A stretch of DNA of 64,000 bases, taken from contig NZ_LT629748.1 of the NCBI RefSeq assembly GCF_900105005.1, forward strand, positions 2,542,001 through 2,606,000. The letters run 5' to 3'. Positions 58,055 through 64,000 of the stretch are shown here, piece after piece. The position numbers were made by a program, and so were the translations under genes. Within the stretch, counting starts at the first letter, position 1. Every line of letters starts with the position of its first letter. The notes under the pieces were generated by a model. It searched no databases, had not been told where the DNA came from, and saw only the letters and a list, made by a program, of their open reading frames with translations. The DNA is from Halopseudomonas litoralis. GTDB lineage: Bacteria > Pseudomonadota > Gammaproteobacteria > Pseudomonadales > Pseudomonadaceae.

Positions 58055-59222
58055 TGGCAGCCTCCCGCAGCGCCTGACGGCGCTCCCAGTCGATGCGCAG
58101 CAGCAAGCCCAGACTGATACAGCAGACCACCAGTGAACTGCCGCCGTAACTGAGGAACGGCAGCGTCAGCCCCTTGGTCGGCAGCAGGCCGATATTCACG
58201 CCGACATTGATCAGCACCTGGCCACACCACATGATCGCCAGACCGTAGGCCAGATAGGCGGAAAAATAGCGTCCGGCCTTTTCGGCCCAGAGCCCGATAT
58301 ACAGCGCACGTACCGCAACGAAGATCAACAGGGCAAAGGCCGCCAGCGCACCAATCAGGCCCAACTCCTCGGCCAGCACGGCAAATACGAAGTCGGTATG
58401 GGCCTCTGGCAGGTAGTACTGCTTCTGGATACTGTTGCCCAGACCGGTGCCCAGCCATTCGCCACGGCCGAACGCGATCAACGCCTGGGTCAACTGATAA
58501 CCGGTGCCATAGGGATCATTCCAGGGATTGAGGAAGCTGGTCAGACGCTGCAGGCGATAGGGTTCAAAGATAACCAGTAGCGCCGCAAGGCCGCCGAGTG
58601 AACCGAACAGCATGGTAAAGCGGATCAGACCCACACCACCGAGAAACAGCATGCCGGTGGCCGCGCCCATGAGCACCACAGTGGCACCAAAATCCGGTTC
58701 GATGATCAGCAGCCAGGCCATCGGGCCCAAAACCATGAAAGGTTTGATGAAGCCGAACCACTGCTCCTTGACCTCATCCCGGCGGTGCACCAGATACCCG
58801 GCCAGGAAGACCACTGCAAACAGCTTGGCCAGTTCAGATGGCTGCACGTTGATCGGCCCGACGGCGATCCAGCGCCAGCTGCCGTTGACCTCACGGCCGA
58901 TACCCGGGATCAGTACAGCAATCAACAGAGCAAAGCCCAGAAACAGCAGCGGAAAGCGGAACTGCTCCCACAACCCGACCGGCACCGCCAGGGTGGCGAG
59001 CATGGCGATGATGCCGATCAGCATGTATACCAGCTGACGGTTCATATAATAGAGGGGGTTGCCCAGTTGTCCGGCGGCCACTTCCATCGACGCCGAGGTG
59101 ACCATCACCAGACCAAGGCCAAGCAGCGCCAGGCCGCCTACCAGTAACGGCAGGTCCAGATCGAAACGGCGTTCGCCAATCAGCGGTGCCAGTGAGCGTT
59201 GCACGACATCGGTGAAGATCAT
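58044..59222 (-). CDS. ftsW: SEDS-family septal glycosyltransferase FtsW
   Basis: A 392-residue membrane protein with about ten hydrophobic segments, of the SEDS family that polymerises septal glycan with FtsI. FIKPFMVLGPMAWLLIIEPD carries the conserved catalytic-region Asp, and GLGNSIQKQYYLPEAHTDFV and FLSYGGSSLVVCCISLGLLL are diagnostic. It overlaps murD by 4 nt (ATGA) and murG by 11 nt. Confidence 0.96.
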   Translation of the reverse strand: MIFTDVVQRSLAPLIGERRFDLDLPLLVGGLALLGLGLVMVTSASMEVAAGQLGNPLYYMNRQLVYMLIGIIAMLATLAVPVGLWEQFRFPLLFLGFALLIAVLIPGIGREVNGSWRWIAVGPINVQPSELAKLFAVVFLAGYLVHRRDEVKEQWFGFIKPFMVLGPMAWLLIIEPDFGATVVLMGAATGMLFLGGVGLIRFTMLFGSLGGLAALLVIFEPYRLQRLTSFLNPWNDPYGTGYQLTQALIAFGRGEWLGTGLGNSIQKQYYLPEAHTDFVFAVLAEELGLIGALAAFALLIFVAVRALYIGLWAEKAGRYFSAYLAYGLAIMWCGQVLINVGVNIGLLPTKGLTLPFLSYGGSSLVVCCISLGLLLRIDWERRQALREAANGQ

Positions 59223-60568
59223 GCCGGCAACCTCCCGACGGCGTCGGCAAACAGCCGGCCGCGTTCTTCAAAATTGCGAAACATATCCAGACTGGCGCAG
59301 GCGGGTGACAACAACACCGCATCGCCCGGCTCGGCAGCGGCGGCGGCGGCAACCACCGCCTCATCCAGGGTCGCTACACGCTGCACCGAAACATGACCAG
59401 CGAACAATTGCTCCAATAGCGGTGCATCACGCCCGAGCAGAATCACCGCGCGGCAATGACGAGCGACCGGGCCGAGCAACGCGGAGAAATCGGCACCCTT
59501 GCCATCGCCGCCGGCGATCAACACCTGCTTGCCCTGCAGATCAGCGGCAAAACCTTCAATGGCGGCCAGCGCCGCACCAACGTTGGTCGCCTTGGAGTCG
59601 TCGTAGTAGTCCACTCCAGCATATTGGCCAAGCCACTGGCAGCGGTGCGGCAGGCCGGCGAACTCGCGCAGCGCCGCCAGCATTGCCGGCATCGGCAAAC
59701 CAACCGCATGCCCCAGCGCCAGGGCTGCAAGAGCATTGGCCTGATTATGCGCGCCGCGAATCTTCAGTTCAGCGGTGGGCATCAGCGCCTCGAATTCGAA
59801 TGCCAACCAGCTCTGGCCGCCCTTTTCAATCAGGCCGAAACCCTTGAAATCCGGGCGCGACAGACCAAAGTTCCAGCAAGGCAGCTGATCCGCCACCAAC
59901 GGCCGCGTCAAGGCGTCATCCCGATTGAACACCACCTGCTGGGCGCCGCGGAAGATCCGATGCTTGGCCAGATGGTAGGCGGCCAGACCGGTGTAGCGGT
60001 CCATATGGTCTTCGCTGACATTCAGCACCACAGCCACCGCTGCATTCAGCGTCTGAGTGGTTTCAAGCTGGAAGCTGGACAGCTCCAGTACATACAGGTC
60101 GGCTTTCTCGTCCAGCAGATCCAGCGTCGGCGTACCGATATTGCCACCCACGGCGACACGCTTGCCCACCTGCTCGACCATGGCACCCACCAACGTGGTG
60201 ACCGTAGTCTTGGCATTGGAGCCGGTGATCGCGATGATCGGCGCATCCGCCTCACGGGCGAACAGCTCGATATCGCCAACCACGCTGACACCTGCGTCGA
60301 TCGCAGACTTGATCGCCGGCGTGGACAGCGCGATACCGGGGCTGACGATCAGCTCTCCGGCGCCGCTCAGCAGCTCGGCATCCAGCTCACCCAGATACAG
60401 GTCTGCCATGGGCGCGAAACGCTTGAGCTTATCCAGGCCCGGCGGCTCAGCGCGCGTGTCACAGACCGCAAACGGCAGATCACGGCCAGCCAGATACCGG
60501 GCAACCGATAAACCGGTGGCCCCGAGTCCGACGATGATCCGCTGTTTGTCCGTAGTGATCAGTGACAC
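59219..60568 (-). CDS. murD: UDP-N-acetylmuramoyl-L-alanine--D-glutamate ligase
   Basis: Adds D-glutamate to the peptidoglycan precursor. The 449-residue Mur ligase has the N-terminal Rossmann start RIIVGLGATGLSVARYLAGR, the ATP loop AITGSNAKTTVTTLVGAMV, SEDHMDRY and the C-terminal segment DYYDDSKATNVGAALAAIEG. It lies 10 bp after mraY and overlaps ftsW by 4 nt. Confidence 0.97.
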   Translation of the reverse strand: MSLITTDKQRIIVGLGATGLSVARYLAGRDLPFAVCDTRAEPPGLDKLKRFAPMADLYLGELDAELLSGAGELIVSPGIALSTPAIKSAIDAGVSVVGDIELFAREADAPIIAITGSNAKTTVTTLVGAMVEQVGKRVAVGGNIGTPTLDLLDEKADLYVLELSSFQLETTQTLNAAVAVVLNVSEDHMDRYTGLAAYHLAKHRIFRGAQQVVFNRDDALTRPLVADQLPCWNFGLSRPDFKGFGLIEKGGQSWLAFEFEALMPTAELKIRGAHNQANALAALALGHAVGLPMPAMLAALREFAGLPHRCQWLGQYAGVDYYDDSKATNVGAALAAIEGFAADLQGKQVLIAGGDGKGADFSALLGPVARHCRAVILLGRDAPLLEQLFAGHVSVQRVATLDEAVVAAAAAAEPGDAVLLSPACASLDMFRNFEERGRLFADAVGRLPA

Positions 60569-60578
60569 CTTGTATTCC

Positions 60579-61661
60579 TCAACGCAACTTGAGCGTGGAT
60601 AGACCGATCAGCACCAGTACCACGGTGATGATCCAGAAACGTACGATGACCCGCGGCTCGGGCCAGCCCTTCAATTCAAAATGGTGATGGATGGGCGCCA
60701 TGCGAAACACCCGGCGCCCGGTCAGCTTGAACGAGGCCACCTGGACGATCACCGACAGGGTCTCGACCACGAAGATGCCGCCCATGATGAACAACACGAT
60801 TTCCTGGCGGACGATGACCGCAATCACCCCCAGCGCAGCGCCCAGCGCCAGCGCACCCACGTCCCCCATGAACACCTGCGCCGGGTAGGTGTTGAACCAT
60901 AGGAAACCGAGGCCGGCGCCGATCAGCGCGCCGCAGAAGATCAGCAGTTCGCCCGATCCCTCTACGTAGGGAATCAGCAGATATTGGGAGAACTGGAAGT
61001 TGCCCGACAGATAGGCAAAGATGCCCAGCGCGCCACCGACCATCACCGTCGGCAGGATTGCCAGACCATCCAGGCCGTCAGTCAGGTTGACCGCGTTGCT
61101 GGAACCGACGATGACGAAGTAGGTCAGCACCACGAAAAAGATGCCCAGCTGGAACTCGACGTTCTTGAAGAAAGGCACGATCAGCGTGGTATCCACCGGC
61201 GTATCGGCGGCCAGATACAGCACCACAGCGGCCACCAGGCCGAACACCGATTGCCAGAGATATTTCCAGCGCGACGCCAGACCACGGGAGTTCTTTTCCA
61301 CCACCTTGCGGTAGTCATCGACCCAGCCGATGGCCCCGAAGCTGACCGTGACGCCCAATACCACCCAGACGTACAGGTTGCTCAGATCAGCCCACAGCAG
61401 TGTGCTGATGGTGATCGCCATCAGAATGAGCGCGCCGCCCATGGTTGGCGTACCGGCCTTGGACAGGTGCGACTGAGGACCATCGTGGCGTACCGACTGG
61501 CCGATCTGGCGGAAACTCAGGGTCCGGATCATCCACGGCCCGAGAAACAACGCCAGGCCCAGCGCGGTGAGCACACCGAAAATGCCGCGCAGTGTCAGAT
61601 ACTGGAAAACCCCGAACCCGGTGTGAAACTGTTGTAGATATTGCGCAAGTATCAGCAGCAT
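60579..61661 (-). CDS. mraY: Phospho-N-acetylmuramoyl-pentapeptide-transferase
   Basis: Transfers phospho-MurNAc-pentapeptide to undecaprenyl phosphate, giving lipid I. The 360-residue membrane protein has about ten helices. [37 protein letters not shown] (Asp-Asp motif), [20 protein letters not shown] and [20 protein letters not shown] are diagnostic, and [20 protein letters not shown] is the His motif. It lies 5 bp after murF. Confidence 0.97.
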   Translation of the reverse strand: MLLILAQYLQQFHTGFGVFQYLTLRGIFGVLTALGLALFLGPWMIRTLSFRQIGQSVRHDGPQSHLSKAGTPTMGGALILMAITISTLLWADLSNLYVWVVLGVTVSFGAIGWVDDYRKVVEKNSRGLASRWKYLWQSVFGLVAAVVLYLAADTPVDTTLIVPFFKNVEFQLGIFFVVLTYFVIVGSSNAVNLTDGLDGLAILPTVMVGGALGIFAYLSGNFQFSQYLLIPYVEGSGELLIFCGALIGAGLGFLWFNTYPAQVFMGDVGALALGAALGVIAVIVRQEIVLFIMGGIFVVETLSVIVQVASFKLTGRRVFRMAPIHHHFELKGWPEPRVIVRFWIITVVLVLIGLSTLKLR

Positions 61662-61666
61662 GTCGG

Positions 61667-63040
61667 CTAGCCCCCTTCCATGATTTGCGAGCCTGCCACC
61701 AGAGCGGCGACGACTTCTTCCATTCCCGCACTACGCGAGCCCTTGACCAGTACCCGGGTCTGCGGGTCCAGCTTTGTCTTGAGAGCTGCAGCCAGTTCGG
61801 CGCGATCAGCGAAGACCTGTGCACCTTCACCGAATTTTTCAGCCGCCAGGGCCGACAAACGACCCGTGGCATACAGACCGTCCAGTCCCTGCGCCTTGGC
61901 ATAGGCGCCTACCTCGGCGTGTGCCTGTTCTTCCAGTTGCCCCAGCTCCCCCATATCGCCGAGCACCAGCAGACGTTGGCCGTCCAGGCCGGCCAGCAGG
62001 TCTATTGCCACGCATACCGACACCGGATTGGCGTTGTAGCTGTCATCAATGATCACTGCGCCGTTGTATCCCGGCAGGCTTTGACCGCGACCAGCCATCG
62101 GCTGCAACTTACGGAGCCCGCGGCTGATCGCTTCCAGCGGAACCTTAAGCGCCAGCGCCGCACCTGTTGCAGCCAGGGCGTTGGCCACGTTGTGCCGACC
62201 CAGCAGATCGAGCTGGATGTCGACTGCTCCGCTCGGAGTCACCAACCTGAAACCCGAGCAGCCGCGTTCGTCGAGGCGAATGTCTTCAGCGCGCAGTTCG
62301 GCGGTCGGATTCTGGGTACTGAAGACATGCGCCTTACGGTTGCCCAAGGTCTGATACCAGCTCTCGAACCAGGGGCTGTCGAGATTGATCACGCCCTGCC
62401 CCTGACTGTCCAGACCGGCAAAGATTTCGCCCTTGGCCTCGGCGATGGCCTGCTCGCTGCCGAATCGGCCGAGATGTGCTACGCCTGCATTGGTCAGCAC
62501 GCTCACACTGGGCTTGGCCAGGCGCATGCTGTAGGCGATATCACCCAGCGCAGCGGCGCCCATTTCCACCACCGCGTACTGGTGTTCCGGCGCCAGCTCC
62601 AGCAGGGTCAGCGGCACACCCAATTCATTGTTGAGGTTGCCACGGGTGGCCAATACCGGACCACACTCTCCCAGAATCGACGCCAGCATTTCCTTGACCG
62701 TGGTTTTACCGCTGGAGCCGGTAATAGCTACCAGCGGTCCGGCGAAGGCGGCGCGATTCAGCGCACCGAGCTGACCCAGCGCATGGGCACAGTCATGCAC
62801 GACCAGTTGCGGTAAGGCATCGTCCACAGCGTGTTCGACCAGCGCAGCAGCAGCCCCATTGACACGCGCCTGGGCGATAAAATCATGTCCATCGACGCGG
62901 GTGCCCGGCAGCGCCACAAATAGCCCACCGGGTTGGATGTGACGAGCATCGATACTGACGTTGTCGAAGCTGGCATCGATAGCATGCAGGCTTGCATTGA
63001 GCGGTTTGACCAGATCCGACAGGCGCATGGCTTCAAGCAT
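61667..63040 (-). CDS. murF: UDP-MurNAc-tripeptide--D-alanyl-D-alanine ligase
   Basis: Adds the D-Ala-D-Ala made by Ddl. The 457-residue Mur ligase has an N-terminal UDP-binding domain ([20 protein letters not shown]), the ATP loop [19 protein letters not shown], the NEIG-like [12 protein letters not shown] segment and [12 protein letters not shown]. It overlaps murE by 8 nt at its start and precedes mraY. Confidence 0.97.
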   Translation of the reverse strand: MLEAMRLSDLVKPLNASLHAIDASFDNVSIDARHIQPGGLFVALPGTRVDGHDFIAQARVNGAAAALVEHAVDDALPQLVVHDCAHALGQLGALNRAAFAGPLVAITGSSGKTTVKEMLASILGECGPVLATRGNLNNELGVPLTLLELAPEHQYAVVEMGAAALGDIAYSMRLAKPSVSVLTNAGVAHLGRFGSEQAIAEAKGEIFAGLDSQGQGVINLDSPWFESWYQTLGNRKAHVFSTQNPTAELRAEDIRLDERGCSGFRLVTPSGAVDIQLDLLGRHNVANALAATGAALALKVPLEAISRGLRKLQPMAGRGQSLPGYNGAVIIDDSYNANPVSVCVAIDLLAGLDGQRLLVLGDMGELGQLEEQAHAEVGAYAKAQGLDGLYATGRLSALAAEKFGEGAQVFADRAELAAALKTKLDPQTRVLVKGSRSAGMEEVVAALVAGSQIMEGG

Positions 63041-64000
63041 GATGCTCCTCCCGGTACTTCAAGGCGCGTTCGGCCTGTTCGATATCACTGAAAGGATGAC
63101 GCACCCCATCAATCTCCTGATATATTTCGTGGCCCTTGCCGGCAACCAGGATGATGTCTCCGGCGTCGGCACTGGCAATGGTCTGGCCGATGGCCTCGGC
63201 ACGGTTGGCTATGACTGCCGCCCGTTGTGGATGTTCAATACCGGCGCTGATTTCGCTGATAATTGCCGCCGAAGCTTCGGTACGCGGATTGTCATCGGTC
63301 AGCACCAAATGATCGGCGCCCAGCTCGGCGATGCGGCCCATCAAGGGACGCTTGCCACGATCGCGATCACCACCGCAGCCGAACACACAGATCAGCCGTC
63401 CGGCAACGTGGGCCCGCAGGGCGGCGAGCGCCTTCTCCAATGCGTCCGGTGTGTGCGCATAATCGATAACCACCAATGGCTGACCATTACCGCCCAGACG
63501 CTGCATGCGGCCGGTCGGCGGTAACAGTTCGCCGATCAGCGCAGCGATCCGCTGCAGTGGCACGTCCAGCGCCAGCAAGGCGCCCGCGACGGCCAGCACA
63601 TTCGACAGATTGAAGCTGCCCAGCAGCGGACTGCACAGGTCGACCATTCCAACCGGCGTGTGCAAGCGCGCCTTGATACCCTCGGCGTCGAAGCGGATAT
63701 CACTGCAATACAGGTCTGCGGTGTTGTCGCTCACGCCGTAGGTCGACACAGGCACCGGAGAGCCGGCTGCCAACGCTCGGCCAAAAGCATCGTCGATATT
63801 CACCACAGCCGTGCGGGACTGCGTCAACAGACGGGCTTTCGCCGCACCGTAGCTGGCCATGTCGCCGTGGTAGTCCAGATGGTCGCGGCTGAGGTTGGTG
63901 AAGATGCCCACCTCGAACTGCAGTGCAGCAACACGCCCCTGATCCAGTGCATGGGATGACACCTCCATGCTTACCCGCTGCGCTCCCTCATCACGCAAGC
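63033..64000 (-). CDS. murE: UDP-MurNAc-L-Ala-D-Glu--diaminopimelate ligase (N-terminal part beyond the window)
   Basis: The final 322 residues of MurE are present; the frame runs off the right edge. Visible are VSMEVSSHALDQGRVAALQF, the TNLSRDHLDYHGDMASY segment, and the diaminopimelate-recognition motif DNPRTEASAAII (DNPR). GKGHEIYQ follows near the end. The full protein is usually about 490 residues, so about a third, with the ATP loop, is missing. It adds meso-diaminopimelate (the DNPR motif indicates this over lysine). It overlaps murF by 8 nt. Confidence 0.96.
   Translation of the reverse strand, partial: LRDEGAQRVSMEVSSHALDQGRVAALQFEVGIFTNLSRDHLDYHGDMASYGAAKARLLTQSRTAVVNIDDAFGRALAAGSPVPVSTYGVSDNTADLYCSDIRFDAEGIKARLHTPVGMVDLCSPLLGSFNLSNVLAVAGALLALDVPLQRIAALIGELLPPTGRMQRLGGNGQPLVVIDYAHTPDALEKALAALRAHVAGRLICVFGCGGDRDRGKRPLMGRIAELGADHLVLTDDNPRTEASAAIISEISAGIEHPQRAAVIANRAEAIGQTIASADAGDIILVAGKGHEIYQEIDGVRHPFSDIEQAERALKYREEHHA

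Overview
The window reads as a chromosomal segment of a Pseudomonas-type gammaproteobacterium (Pseudomonas sensu lato; a Halopseudomonas-like species is possible but not proven). The grounds are GC-rich coding, the blocks ispD-ftsB-eno-kdsA-pyrG-tilS-accA-dnaE, fkpB-lspA-ileS-ribF-murJ and the dcw cluster ending in lpxC, a LexA-controlled imuA-imuB-dnaE2 cassette, and a Pseudomonas-type REP palindrome. Coding density is high and almost every gene is a recognisable housekeeping gene. No rRNA, tRNA, CRISPR array or prophage was seen.

Layout. 1-6.3 kb: a LysR regulator (cut by the window edge) diverges from a valine-degradation operon (mmsA, enoyl-CoA hydratase, mmsB, 3-hydroxyisobutyryl-CoA hydrolase, acyl-CoA dehydrogenase). 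6.4-7.3 kb: a 57-aa membrane-anchored His/Cys-tailed protein and a glutathione S-transferase. 7.5-12.7 kb: the SOS mutagenesis operon imuA-imuB-dnaE2 with a LexA box overlapping its promoter. 12.9-23.8 kb: ispD, ftsB, eno, kdsA, pyrG, tilS, accA, dnaE (all minus strand). 23.9-25.3 kb: an IS110-family element inserted in a palindromic repeat. Its 5' non-coding region folds into the three-part plan of a bridge RNA/seekRNA, with guide segments matching its own flanks. 25.3-32.8 kb: ispH, fkpB, lspA, ileS, ribF, murJ. 33-37.7 kb: rpsT, then proB, obgE, rpmA, rplU, then divergent ispB. 37.7-40.9 kb: fklB, an NCS2 purine permease, trmA. 41.1-44.3 kb: a lone FimT/GspH-like pseudopilin and a 797-aa alpha/beta-hydrolase-like lipoprotein. 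44.4-49.6 kb: argJ, secA, an M23 peptidase. 49.6-64 kb: a DUF721 protein, then the division and cell wall (dcw) cluster lpxC, ftsZ, ftsA, ftsQ, ddl, murC, murG, ftsW, murD, mraY, murF, murE (murE cut by the edge), transcribed leftward.

How it works together. The dcw genes make lipid II and build the divisome, and lpxC commits UDP-GlcNAc to lipid A. The eno-to-dnaE and ispH-to-murJ blocks supply glycolysis, Kdo, CTP, fatty acids, isoprenoids, lipoprotein processing and DNA replication. The accessory content is the valine operon, the imuA-imuB-dnaE2 cassette, the IS110 element and the lipoprotein esterase. AANAANAA (Hfq/Crc-type) motifs lie at the translation starts of mmsA and mmsB and in the leaders of the 57-aa gene and the lipoprotein gene, which suggests shared carbon catabolite repression.
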